Shown here one piece after another: positions 8,350 through 15,896 of a stretch of 64,000 bases of DNA. The position numbers and the translations under genes were made by a program. The stretch covers positions 1-64,000 of the forward strand of contig JAKOZT010000032.1 in assembly GCA_029779845.1 (NCBI GenBank), read 5' to 3'. Source of the DNA: Pseudomonadota bacterium. GTDB lineage: Bacteria; Pseudomonadota; Gammaproteobacteria; Burkholderiales; Burkholderiaceae_C. A model generated the notes under the pieces. The model was not told where the DNA came from and made no database searches. It saw only the letters and a program-made list of their open reading frames with translations. Position 1 is the first letter of the stretch. Each line of letters begins with the position of its first letter.

Positions 8350-8779
8350 AGCGCGTCGCCCGCCGCCGCACGCACTCCAGGTAACGCTCCCCGTCCGGCG
8401 GCAGCCCGCTCTTCTGCGAGGCCCAGATCATCTCGCCCAGGCATTCCATCACCTCGTGCTGCGCCTCGTGCGCCGAGCCGCGCTTGGCGGCCAGCAGCGC
8501 GAAGGCCTGCTTGATGCCGCGCGGCTGGTCGATGGCGATCTGCTCGGTGATCGTCAGGTGCATCGAAAGATGCAGGAACGGATTGGTGCGCCCGCTCTCG
8601 ACGTCGTAGACCGCCGCCAGCGCGGCGTCCAGGTCGTCGAGCTCGGCGTGGTACTCCGGATGCTCGGCGATCCAGTCGGCGGCGATGGTTTCCATCGGCG
8701 TGAGCGGCGCACGCTCGCGCAGCTTCTTGCGCGTCTCGCAGAAGAAGCGCCGCACGTCGTTCTGGGAAGGGGCAAACAT
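8348..8779 (-). CDS. DUF1841 family protein
   Basis: A 143-residue soluble protein matching the DUF1841 family of betaproteobacteria: it begins MFAPSQNDVRRFFCETRKKL and contains the conserved stretch NPFLHLSMHLTITEQIAIDQ and the motif HEVMECLGEMIWASQ. Histidines and acidic residues are clustered in the middle, but no enzyme motif is recognisable. It is divergent from the TauE gene, with 17 bases between start codons. The function of the family is unknown. Confidence 0.88.
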   Translation of the reverse strand: MFAPSQNDVRRFFCETRKKLRERAPLTPMETIAADWIAEHPEYHAELDDLDAALAAVYDVESGRTNPFLHLSMHLTITEQIAIDQPRGIKQAFALLAAKRGSAHEAQHEVMECLGEMIWASQKSGLPPDGERYLECVRRRATR

Positions 8780-8796
8780 CGCACAATTGTCGCCTC

Positions 8797-9573
8797 ATGA
8801 CGGCATGGAACCTGTTGCGCGGCATGCCGCTGATCACCGATCCGGCTTTCTGGGCCGTGGCCGTGCCGGCGGTGCTGATGATGGGCTTGAGCAAGAGCGG
8901 TTTCCTCGGCGGCTTCGGCTCGCTGGCGGTGCCGCTGATGGCGCTGACGATTCCGGTGCCGCAGGCGGCGGCGATCATGCTGCCGCTGCTGCTGGTGATG
9001 GACGCCACCGGCCTGCAGCAGCTCTGGCGTCACTGCGACCGCGCGCTGCTGCGCCGCCTGCTGCCGGCCGGGCTGCTCGGCACGCTGGTGGGCACGGCGC
9101 TGTTCGGCGTGCTGAGCACGGCCACGGTGGCCGCTGTCGTCGGCGCGCTGACGCTGCTCTTCCTCGCGCAGCGCCTTGCCTTCCCGCCGCGCGCCGATTC
9201 GCCGCCGCCGCCCAAGGCCGTCGGCTTCGTGCTCGGCATCGCCTCGGGCTTCACCAGCTTCGTCGCGCACGCCGGCAGCCCGCCCTTGAATGCCTACGTG
9301 CTGCCGCTGCGCCTGAACCCGGTGACCTACGCCGCCACCGCCGCGGTGTTCTTCGCGGCGGTGAATCTGTCGAAGTGGATTCCCTACGCCTGGCTCGGCC
9401 TGATCGACCTGCGCAACATGGCGACCTCGCTGCTGCTGATGCCGCTCGCGCCGATCGGCGTGTGGCTGGGCATCCGCGCGACGAAACGCATCGACCCGAG
9501 TTGGTTCTACCGCATCGCCTACGCCGGCATGGCGCTCACGGGCCTCAAGCTGCTCTACGACGGCTTGCGCTGA
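8797..9573 (+). CDS. TauE/SafE family sulfite/organosulfonate exporter-like permease
   Basis: A 258-residue integral membrane protein with about eight hydrophobic segments. The N-terminal half has the family's glycine-rich loop (MGLSKSGFLGGFGSLAVPLM) and the second half repeats the fold (SGFTSFVAHAGSPPLNAYVL), the typical two-fold TauE pattern. The family transports small anions, often sulfite or sulfonates, out of the cell; the substrate here is not determinable. The last 19 bases overlap the 3' end of the convergent znuA. No sulfur metabolism genes are adjacent. Confidence 0.9.
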   Translation: MTAWNLLRGMPLITDPAFWAVAVPAVLMMGLSKSGFLGGFGSLAVPLMALTIPVPQAAAIMLPLLLVMDATGLQQLWRHCDRALLRRLLPAGLLGTLVGTALFGVLSTATVAAVVGALTLLFLAQRLAFPPRADSPPPPKAVGFVLGIASGFTSFVAHAGSPPLNAYVLPLRLNPVTYAATAAVFFAAVNLSKWIPYAWLGLIDLRNMATSLLLMPLAPIGVWLGIRATKRIDPSWFYRIAYAGMALTGLKLLYDGLR

Positions 9574-10439
9574 AGCGCGGCGAGGATGGCGTCTATGTTG
9601 TGCGCCATCAGCTTCAGATACGTGTCGGGGCCCTTGCCGGGCAGCGCCAGCGCGTCGGAGTAGAGCGTGCCGCCGATGCGCGCGCCGGTCTCCTGCGCGA
9701 TGCGCTCGATGCTGCGCGGCTCGCTGATGTTCTCGACGAACAGCGCCTGCGCCTTGTTGCGGCGCAGTTCGCGGATCACCGCGGCGACGTCGGCAGCCGA
9801 GGCTTCGCTGGCGGTGCTCCAGCGGCGCGGCGCGATGAACGCGATGCCGTAGGCCTCGCCGAGGTAGCCGAAGGCGTCGTGCGTGCTGACGACGCGGCGC
9901 TGCGCGCGCGGGATGGCGTCGAAGGCGGCGCGCGCGCGCGCATCGAGCGCGGCCAGCTGGGCGCCGTAGGCGCGGGCGCGCGCGCCGATCGCCTCGGCCT
10001 GCGCCGGCGCGGCGGCGGCCAGCGCGGCGCGGATGTTCTCGACGTAGCGCTGCGCGTGCACGAGGCTCTGCCAGGCGTGCGGGTCGACCTCCGCGCCCAG
10101 GCGGCGCGGCGTGATGCCGTTCGTTGCCACGACCACCGTGCCGCGGTAGCCGGAGCTGCGGATCAGCCGCTCGATCCAGCCTTCGAAATGCAGGCCGTTG
10201 ACGATCACGAGATCGGCCTGCGCGAGCCGGCGCGCGTCGGCCGGCGTCGGCTCGAAGACGTGCGCGTCGGCATTCGGGCCGACCAGCGAATGCACCTGCG
10301 CCGCGTCGCCGGCCACTTCGCGCGCCATGTCGGCCAGCAGCGAGAAGCTCGCCACCACTCGCAGAGGGCGCGCCGGTTGAGCGCGCAGCGGCAGCGCGGC
10401 GGCGGCGAGAGCGGCGAGTGCGCTGCGGCGATGCATCAT
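9555..10439 (-). CDS. znuA: Zinc/manganese ABC transporter periplasmic binding protein
   Basis: About 294 residues from ATG 10439 (MMHRRSALAALAAAALPLRA, a signal peptide with cleavage near AQPARP); the track start five codons earlier is a GTG without ribosome site. Cluster A-1 metal-binding residues are visible: HVFEPTPAD, DPHAWQSL, STHDAFGYLG and the late aspartate in GGTLYSDALALPG. It captures metal in the periplasm and delivers it to ZnuB/ZnuC. It lacks the His/Asp-rich loop present before DPHxW in many ZnuA proteins (here ATNGITPRRLGAEVDPHAW). Zinc rather than manganese is favoured by the zur gene at the head of the operon. It is the last gene and overlaps tauE convergently by 19 bases. 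Confidence 0.92.
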   Translation of the reverse strand: MMHRRSALAALAAAALPLRAQPARPLRVVASFSLLADMAREVAGDAAQVHSLVGPNADAHVFEPTPADARRLAQADLVIVNGLHFEGWIERLIRSSGYRGTVVVATNGITPRRLGAEVDPHAWQSLVHAQRYVENIRAALAAAAPAQAEAIGARARAYGAQLAALDARARAAFDAIPRAQRRVVSTHDAFGYLGEAYGIAFIAPRRWSTASEASAADVAAVIRELRRNKAQALFVENISEPRSIERIAQETGARIGGTLYSDALALPGKGPDTYLKLMAHNIDAILAALQRKPS

Positions 10440-10443
10440 CGAA

Positions 10444-11328
10444 TCAGGCCGCACGGTGCGCGTGCAGCGCGAGGCGCCGCGCCAGCAGGCTGTCGTGCCG
10501 CCCCGCCAGCAGCGAGCCCACGTAGGCCAGCCCGGCCAGCAGCACGATCGCCGGCCCCGAGGGCAGCTGCAGGTGGTAGCTCAGCAGCAGCCCGCCGGCG
10601 GCACTGGCCAGCGCGATCAGCGCCGCCACCGCCGCGAGGCTCCACACCTCGCGCGCCCAGAAGCGCGCCGCGGTGGCCGGCAGCATCATCAGGCCCACCG
10701 CCATCAGCGTGCCCAGCGCCTGGAAGCCGGCGACGAGGTTGAGCACCACCAGGCCGAGGAAGACGAAGTGCAGCGTGCGCTCGGCGCCGCCCACCGCGCG
10801 CAGGAAGCCGGGGTCGACGCTGGCCACCAGCAGCGGCCGGTACAGCGCCGCCGCCGCCAGCAGCGTGAGGCTGGCCACCGCGGCGACGCCGACCAGCGCC
10901 GTGTCGTCCACCGCCAGGATGCTGCCGAACAGCACGTGCATCAGGTCCACCGGCGTGCCGTGCGTCGAGATGATCAGCACGCCGGCGGCCAGCGCGATCA
11001 GGTAGAAGGCGGCGAAGCTGGCGTCCTCGCGCTGCGTGGTCACCTGCGCCACCCAGCCGGCCAGGAGCGCCACCAGCAGCGCGGCGGCCAGCCCGCCGGC
11101 GCCCATCGCCGGCAGCGAGAAGCCGGCCAGCGCGAAGCCGATCGCCGCGCCGGGCAGCACCGCGTGCGCCATCGCGTCGCCCATCAGGCTCATGCGGCGC
11201 AGCACCAGCAGCGTGCCCATCGGCGCGCTGCCCAGCGCGAGCGCGAGGCTGGCCACCAGCGCGCGGCGCATGAAGCCGAATTCGGCGAAGGGCTGGATGA
11301 AGAGTTCGTACACGCCCATCGTCGTCAC
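10444..11328 (-). CDS. znuB: Zinc ABC transporter permease ZnuB
   Basis: A 294-residue permease of the ABC-3 family with about eight to nine membrane segments. It begins MTTMGVYELFIQPFAEFGFM from a GTG at 11328 that overlaps the znuC stop (GTGA); ATG 11319 is an alternative. Family landmarks are LVLRRMSLMGDAMAHAVLPG and the cytoplasmic coupling region, and VGLMMLPATAARFWAREVWS. It forms the membrane channel for the metal delivered by the binding protein, powered by ZnuC. znuA begins four bases after its stop codon. Confidence 0.93.
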   Translation of the reverse strand: MTTMGVYELFIQPFAEFGFMRRALVASLALALGSAPMGTLLVLRRMSLMGDAMAHAVLPGAAIGFALAGFSLPAMGAGGLAAALLVALLAGWVAQVTTQREDASFAAFYLIALAAGVLIISTHGTPVDLMHVLFGSILAVDDTALVGVAAVASLTLLAAAALYRPLLVASVDPGFLRAVGGAERTLHFVFLGLVVLNLVAGFQALGTLMAVGLMMLPATAARFWAREVWSLAAVAALIALASAAGGLLLSYHLQLPSGPAIVLLAGLAYVGSLLAGRHDSLLARRLALHAHRAA

Positions 11329-12089
11329 GCGGCGCGCTCGCAGACGGGTGCCGCCTCGTCCCAGCGCTCGGCCATCTGGCGCGCGCGGAACAGGTTGCCT
11401 GCGTGCAGCACCCGCGGCGTCGGCCCCCAGGCGAGCGGCTCGCGCGCCAGCAGCAGCGCGTGCGGAAAGTGCTCGCGCACCAGCTCCATGTCGTGCAGCA
11501 CCGCCACCACGGTGCGGCCCTCGGCGTGCCAGCGGTGCACCACGCGCAGCAGGTCGGCGCAGGTGCGCGCGTCGATGCCGTTGAAGGGCTCGTCGAGCAG
11601 GATCAGCCGCGCGTCCTGCACCAGCACGCGCGCGAACAGCACGCGCTGGAACTGGCCCACCGACAGCTCGCCGATGCGGCGCTGCTCGAAGCCGGCGAGG
11701 CCGACCGCACCGAGCGCCTCGCGCGCCTTGGCGATCAGCGCCGCGTCGAGCGCGCCGAAGGCGCCGCGCCGCGGCCAGTGGCCGAGCGCGACGAAGTCGA
11801 GCACGCCGAGCGGGAAGCCGCGGTCGATGTGCGACTGCTGCGGCAGGTAGGCGATGCGGCCGGCGAGTTCGGGGTCGATTTCGATGCGCCCGGCGCTGGC
11901 CGGCAGCCGGCCCGCCAGCGCTTCGAGCAGGCTGCTCTTGCCGGCGCCGTTCGGGCCGATCACGGCGGTCAGCGAGCCGGCGGCGAGTTCGCCGCTGAGG
12001 TGATGCACCGCCGGGTGGCGCTGGTGCGTCACCGTCAGGTCGACGATGCGGACGGCGGGGGATGTCGGCCCCTCGCCCGATGGATACAT
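11325..12089 (-). CDS. znuC: Zinc ABC transporter ATP-binding protein ZnuC
   Basis: A 254-residue ATPase from ATG 12089 (MYPSGEGPTSPAV), chosen because GGGGGA lies seven bases upstream and the track extension runs into unrelated sequence. Walker A is GPNGAGKSS, the Q-loop LPQQSHIDRGF, the signature LSVGQFQR, Walker B LILLDEPFNG and the switch histidine VLHD. The signature departs slightly from LSGGQ (LSVGQ), which is common in metal-uptake ATPases. It overlaps znuB by four bases. The leader contains a 15-base palindrome at 12096. Confidence 0.93.
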   Translation of the reverse strand: MYPSGEGPTSPAVRIVDLTVTHQRHPAVHHLSGELAAGSLTAVIGPNGAGKSSLLEALAGRLPASAGRIEIDPELAGRIAYLPQQSHIDRGFPLGVLDFVALGHWPRRGAFGALDAALIAKAREALGAVGLAGFEQRRIGELSVGQFQRVLFARVLVQDARLILLDEPFNGIDARTCADLLRVVHRWHAEGRTVVAVLHDMELVREHFPHALLLAREPLAWGPTPRVLHAGNLFRARQMAERWDEAAPVCERAA

Positions 12090-12095
12090 CGGTCG

Positions 12096-12110
12096 ATCCC
12101 CCTGGGGGAT
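12096..12110. repeat. Perfect 15-base palindrome before znuC
   Basis: ATCCCCCTGGGGGAT is symmetric about a central T and includes part of the znuC ribosome-binding region. The CCCCCTGGGGG core recurs in the repeat at 20071-20141. It could sequester the znuC ribosome site in a hairpin, or be a remnant of a dispersed repeat. Confidence 0.5.
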
Positions 12111-12148
12111 GCGGGCCGGCTTGGGAGCGGCCCGGCGCTCGGCCCGCT

Positions 12149-12331
12149 TCATGCGGAAAGATCCGTCAGCGCCCAGGCGACGGCGGCCCACAGCAGCGCC
12201 ACCGCGGCCAGCGCCGCCAGCACGCGCGAGGCCGCGCCGCGCATCAGCACGCTCGCGCCTTCGCTCGCAGGGGCCGGCGCGTGCTCGTGGTCGTGGTCGT
12301 GCCCGTGGGCATGCACGTGCTCGTGGCTCAT
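12149..12331 (-). CDS. Histidine-rich 60-residue single-pass membrane protein in Zn operon
   Basis: Sixty residues starting MSHEHVHAHGHDHDHEHAPA. Eight histidines alternate with acidic residues in the first 17 positions, then one hydrophobic helix (about 37-55, VLAALAAVALLWAAVAWAL) and a short tail. The ATG at 12331 overlaps the zur stop codon (ATGA), so it is translationally coupled to zur; the track places the start too far upstream, inside zur. znuC follows 59 bases later. The His/Asp segment is a plausible zinc-binding site; given the missing His loop in ZnuA, it may hand metal to or buffer it for the transporter, or sense it. I do not recognise a named family. Confidence 0.75.
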   Translation of the reverse strand: MSHEHVHAHGHDHDHEHAPAPASEGASVLMRGAASRVLAALAAVALLWAAVAWALTDLSA

Positions 12332-12777
12332 GCCGCGCTCCCCGCGCTCTCCGCGCAATCGGCGCAGCGCCCGCGCAGCGTGAGCTCGTGCTGTTCGATG
12401 CGAAAGCCCGCCGGGGCCAACTTCTCGATGCCGCCCGGGCAGGCGTGGATCGGGAAGACGCGGTCGCACACGATGCAGTGGAAGTGGTGGTGATGGTGCG
12501 CCGCCCGCCCGCGCGCATGCGCATGGCCGCAGGGCGCCTCGAAGCGCGCCGGCTGGCCGGGCAGGTCGACCCTCACCACCTGCGCCTCCTCGTGCAGCGC
12601 GCGCAGCTGGCGGTAGACGGTCGAGAGGTTCAGCGTCGGCACCTCGGCGCGCGCCAGCGCGAGGATCTCCGCCGGCGCGAGCGAACGGCCGCTTTGCGCG
12701 AGCGAGCGCAGCACGGCGTCCTTCTGGCGCGTCTGGCGGGTCGGGCGGATGTCGGCATCGTTCATCGAGGTGCGCAT
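12328..12777 (-). CDS. zur: Fur-family zinc uptake regulator Zur
   Basis: A 149-residue Fur-family repressor. The N-terminal winged helix includes LNLSTVYRQLRALHEEAQVVR; the metal sites are HHHHHFHCIVCDRVFPIHACPG and the C-terminal pair GRCADCAE, giving the CxxC...CxxC structural zinc arrangement. The family represses zinc uptake genes when zinc is plentiful. It heads the operon with the His-rich protein and znuCBA, and a perfect palindrome lies immediately upstream, so it is probably self-regulated. The ATG at 12765 is a possible alternative start. Assignment to Zur rather than Fur rests on context and on the adjacent palindrome. Confidence 0.92.
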   Translation of the reverse strand: MRTSMNDADIRPTRQTRQKDAVLRSLAQSGRSLAPAEILALARAEVPTLNLSTVYRQLRALHEEAQVVRVDLPGQPARFEAPCGHAHARGRAAHHHHHFHCIVCDRVFPIHACPGGIEKLAPAGFRIEQHELTLRGRCADCAESAGSAA

Positions 12778-12783
12778 CTTATT

Positions 12784-12803
12784 GCAAATGCGATTGCATT
12801 TGC
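12784..12803. promoter_or_regulatory. Putative Zur operator
   Basis: GCAAATGCGATTGCATTTGC: perfect 8-base inverted repeat with a 4-base spacer, seven bases upstream of the zur start codon at 12777. It is AT-rich for this genome and is the only such site in the kefC-zur gap. Position and symmetry fit autorepression of the zur-znu operon. Confidence 0.68.
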
Positions 12804-12822
12804 CCGATGCACCCCTGCGGGC

Positions 12823-14634
12823 TCAGGGCAGGCCGCGTTGCCGCCCCGCCGCCTCGCGCTCGCGCGCGAACTGTTCCTCCAGCTGCTGGCGGCCTTGCTG
12901 CGCGATCGCGATCAGCTTCTGCTCGTCGCCGAAGTGGTGGCGCATCTGCTCCACCAGCTCGATGTTGTGCTGGCGGAAGCGCAGCGCCAGCGTGTGCGCC
13001 TGGCCGGCCTCGATGCCCAGCGCTTCGAGCGCGCTGCGCCCGCTCTGCAGCGCCGACTCGAAGGTCTCGCGCTCGACCGCCTCGATGCCGAGGTTGCGCA
13101 GCTGGTAGTAGTGCGACACGTTGCGCGCCCGCGCCACGATCACCAGCTGCGGAAAGTGCTGGCGCACCAGCCTGGCCACCGCCACGCTCTGCTCGACGTC
13201 GTCGATCGCCAGCACGAACAGGCGCGCCGTCGCCGCGCCGGCGCTGCGCAGCAGATCGAGCCGCGTCGCGTCGCCGTAGTACACCGGCCAGCCGAAGCGG
13301 CGGATCGCCTCGACCTGCTCGGCATCGTGCTCCAGCACGGTGGCCGAGAAGCCGCTGGCGAACAGCAGCCGGCCGACGATCTGCCCGTAGCGCCCGAAGC
13401 CGGCGATGATCACCGGCTCGGCATGGCCCTCGCTGATGCGGTCGTAATCGGCGGCGGCGCGGTCCTGCGCGGCGTGGCGGCGCGCGCGCAGGCGGTCGGA
13501 GCCGATCAGCAGCAGCGGCGTCAGCAGCATCGACAGCGCCACCGCCGCCACCAGCAGCGACGATGTCGGCGCGTCGATCACGCTCGCCGCGGCGGCGGCC
13601 TGGAACACCACGAAGCCGAACTCGCCGCCTTGCGCGAGCAGGATCACGAAGGGCGCGCGCTCGCGCGGCGGGATCGGCATCGCGCGGCTCATCGCCCACA
13701 GCACGATCGCCTTCACGAGCAGGAAGCCCAGCACGATGCCGGCCACCCGCAGCGGCTGCGCCCACACCACCGCGAAGTCGATGCTCATGCCCACGGCGAT
13801 GAAGAAGAGGCCGAGCAGCAGGCCCTTGAAGGGCTCGATGTCGGTTTCCAGCTCGCGGCGGTATTCGCTCTCGGCCAGCAGTACGCCGGCGAGGAAGGCG
13901 CCCAGCGCCATCGACAGGCCGACCGACTCCATCAGCGCCGCGGTGGCCACCACCAGCAGCAGCGACGCGGCGGTGAAGATCTCCGGCGTGCGGCTGCGCG
14001 CGATCCAGCGCAGCGCCGGGCGCAGCAGCAGCCGGCCGCCGAGCACGATCAGCGCGATCACGCCGGCCGCCTTGGCCGCGCCCGCCCAGCCGCCGCCGTC
14101 GTGCGCCGCGCCGGCGGCGCCGGCCAGCAGCGGCACGAAGGCGAGGATGGGGATGGCCGCCACGTCCTGCAGCAGCATCACCGCGAGCACGCCCCGGCCC
14201 GAGCTGGTGGCCGTCAGGTTGCGCTCGGCGAGCACGCCCAGGCCGATGGCCGTCGAACTCATCGCCAGCCCGAGCGCGGCCACCAGGGCCACGTGCCAGT
14301 CGACGCCGCAGGCGATGGCCACGCCGGCCAGCAGCGCCGCCGAGCCGAACAGCTGCACGCTGCCCCAGCCGAACACCGAGCCGCGCATCGCCCACAGCCG
14401 GCGCGGCTCCAGTTCGAGGCCGACCAGGAACAGCATCAGCACCACGCCGAACTCGGCGAAGTGCAGCATGTGCTGCGGGTCGGACACCAGCTTCAGCCCC
14501 CAGGGCCCGATGACGATGCCGGCAGCCAGGTAGCCGATGATCGATCCGAGGCCGAGCGCCTTGGCCAGCGGCACCGCCAGCACCGCCGCGGCGAGGTAGA
14601 CCAGGCTGCCGCGCAGCCAGTCGAAGTGCTCCAT
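12823..14634 (-). CDS. kefC: KefC-type potassium/proton antiporter with RCK domain
   Basis: About 603 residues from ATG 14634 (MEHFDWLRGSLVYLAAAVLA); the 53-residue track extension is rejected. It is a CPA2 transporter with about twelve membrane segments in the first ~370 residues, closely matching E. coli KefC landmarks (GSIIGYLAAGIVIGPWGL, HFAEFGVVLMLFLVGLEL, SMALGAFLAGVLLAESEYR, DIEPFKGLLLGLFFIAVGMS). A cytosolic RCK/TrkA-N domain follows (VIIAGFGRYGQIVGRLL, YYGDATRLDLLRSAGA). Such systems extrude potassium during electrophile stress under glutathione control. No KefF/KefG partner is adjacent. A 34-codon ORF ends in TGATG overlap with its start; that ORF is not annotated because no ribosome site is seen. 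Confidence 0.93.
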   Translation of the reverse strand: MEHFDWLRGSLVYLAAAVLAVPLAKALGLGSIIGYLAAGIVIGPWGLKLVSDPQHMLHFAEFGVVLMLFLVGLELEPRRLWAMRGSVFGWGSVQLFGSAALLAGVAIACGVDWHVALVAALGLAMSSTAIGLGVLAERNLTATSSGRGVLAVMLLQDVAAIPILAFVPLLAGAAGAAHDGGGWAGAAKAAGVIALIVLGGRLLLRPALRWIARSRTPEIFTAASLLLVVATAALMESVGLSMALGAFLAGVLLAESEYRRELETDIEPFKGLLLGLFFIAVGMSIDFAVVWAQPLRVAGIVLGFLLVKAIVLWAMSRAMPIPPRERAPFVILLAQGGEFGFVVFQAAAAASVIDAPTSSLLVAAVALSMLLTPLLLIGSDRLRARRHAAQDRAAADYDRISEGHAEPVIIAGFGRYGQIVGRLLFASGFSATVLEHDAEQVEAIRRFGWPVYYGDATRLDLLRSAGAATARLFVLAIDDVEQSVAVARLVRQHFPQLVIVARARNVSHYYQLRNLGIEAVERETFESALQSGRSALEALGIEAGQAHTLALRFRQHNIELVEQMRHHFGDEQKLIAIAQQGRQQLEEQFAREREAAGRQRGLP

Positions 14635-14813
14635 CAGGGCGCCTCGCAGGCCGCGCAGCGGGGCCACTCGGCGATTTCCGGCCCGGCGGGCGGGCGCGCG
14701 GCCGGCACCAGCACCTCGGGTTCTTCTTGAGTCGGCATGGGATGGGGGCGGGGCCGGGGTGCCGCTACCATACCCGCAAAGCCCGACCAACACAGACGAG
14801 GACGGAGGCCCGC

Positions 14814-15428
14814 ATGCCGGTGATCGTGGTGGCCAATCCCAAGGGAGGCGTTGGCAAGAGCACGCTGTCGACCAATCTGGCGGGCTACCTCGCCGCGCGC
14901 GGGCACGCGGTGATGCTCGGCGACGTCGACCGCCAGCAGTCGGCGCTGACCTGGCTCGCGCTGCGCCCGCCGCAGCTGCGCCCCATCGGCACCTGGGACA
15001 GGCACGGCGAGCTGGTGCGTCCGCCCAAGGGCACCACGCACGTGGTGCTCGACACGCCGGCCGGCCTGCACGGCAAGCGCCTCGACGAGGTGATGAAGCT
15101 GGCCGACAAGGTGATCATCCCGATCCAGCCGAGCATCTTCGACATCCACGCCACGCACGCCTTCGTCAACGAGCTGCTGGCGCACAAGCGCAGCGACAGG
15201 GTGAAGTTCGGCATCGTCTGCATGCGCGTGCGCGAGGGCACGCTGTCGGCCGAGCACCTGCGCGCCTTCGTCGACAAGCTGAAGGTGCCGCTGATCGGCC
15301 AGCTGCGCGACACGCAGAACTACGTGCACCTCGCGGCCCACGGCCTGACGCTGTGGGACGTGGGCGCGGCGCGCTTCGAGCGCGACCACGAGCAATGGAA
15401 GAGCATCGTCGAATGGGTGGATGCATGA
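14814..15428 (+). CDS. Orphan ParA-family ATPase
   Basis: A 204-residue ATPase from ATG 14814 with GGAGG upstream. It has the deviant Walker A motif with signature lysine (VANPKGGVGKSTLSTNLAGY), the switch I aspartate (GDVDRQQSA) and Walker B-like HVVLDTPAGL. It lacks the N-terminal DNA-binding region of plasmid ParA and no parB follows, so it belongs to the small orphan group used to position cellular cargo. The stop overlaps the start of a MaoC-like gene (ATGA), a surprising partner. The cargo is unknown. Confidence 0.9.
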   Translation: MPVIVVANPKGGVGKSTLSTNLAGYLAARGHAVMLGDVDRQQSALTWLALRPPQLRPIGTWDRHGELVRPPKGTTHVVLDTPAGLHGKRLDEVMKLADKVIIPIQPSIFDIHATHAFVNELLAHKRSDRVKFGIVCMRVREGTLSAEHLRAFVDKLKVPLIGQLRDTQNYVHLAAHGLTLWDVGAARFERDHEQWKSIVEWVDA

Positions 15429-15877
15429 GGAGATTCGCATCGCTGGAGGAACTCGGGCGCGAACTGGGCCAGGTCGTCGGCACCAGCGAGTGGGTGACGA
15501 TCACGCAGGAGCGCATCGACGAGTTCGCGCGCGCCACCGGCGACCTGCAGTGGATCCACGTCGACCCGGCGCGCGCCGCCGCCGGGCCGTTCGGCACGAC
15601 CATCGCGCACGGCTTCCTGACGCTCTCGCTGCTGCCGCAGATGGGCGAATCGGCGCTGGACATTGGCGGCGTGCGCATGGGCGTCAACTACGGGCTGAAC
15701 AAGGTGCGCTTCCCGGCGCCGGTGCCGGTGGGCAGCCGGCTGCGCGGGCACTTCAAGCTGACCGGCTTCGAGCCCATCGAGGGCGGCGCGCAGATCACCT
15801 TCGAGGTCACGATGGAGCGCGAGGGCTCGGCCAAGCCGGTGTGCGTGGCCGAATCGCTGTCGCGCCGCTACGTGTAG
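15425..15877 (+). CDS. MaoC-like (R)-specific enoyl-CoA hydratase
   Basis: A 150-residue hot-dog fold protein starting at ATG 15425, overlapping the parA stop. The hydratase motif is present: ARATGDLQWIHVDPARAAAG supplies the Asp/His pair, followed by IAHGFLTLSLLP. The family hydrates trans-2-enoyl-CoA to the (R)-3-hydroxyacyl-CoA, which can feed polyhydroxyalkanoate synthesis or fatty acid turnover. No PHA or beta-oxidation genes are nearby. The physiological substrate is not determinable. Confidence 0.88.
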   Translation: MRRFASLEELGRELGQVVGTSEWVTITQERIDEFARATGDLQWIHVDPARAAAGPFGTTIAHGFLTLSLLPQMGESALDIGGVRMGVNYGLNKVRFPAPVPVGSRLRGHFKLTGFEPIEGGAQITFEVTMEREGSAKPVCVAESLSRRYV

Positions 15878-15896
15878 AGCTGAAGGAGCCACGGCC

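Noticed and set aside
14634-14738. 34-residue ORF MPTQEEPEVLVPAARPPAGP... ending in TGATG overlap with kefC
   Set aside because: It could couple to kefC, but there is no ribosome site and no recognisable motif beyond one CxxC; not enough to call a gene.
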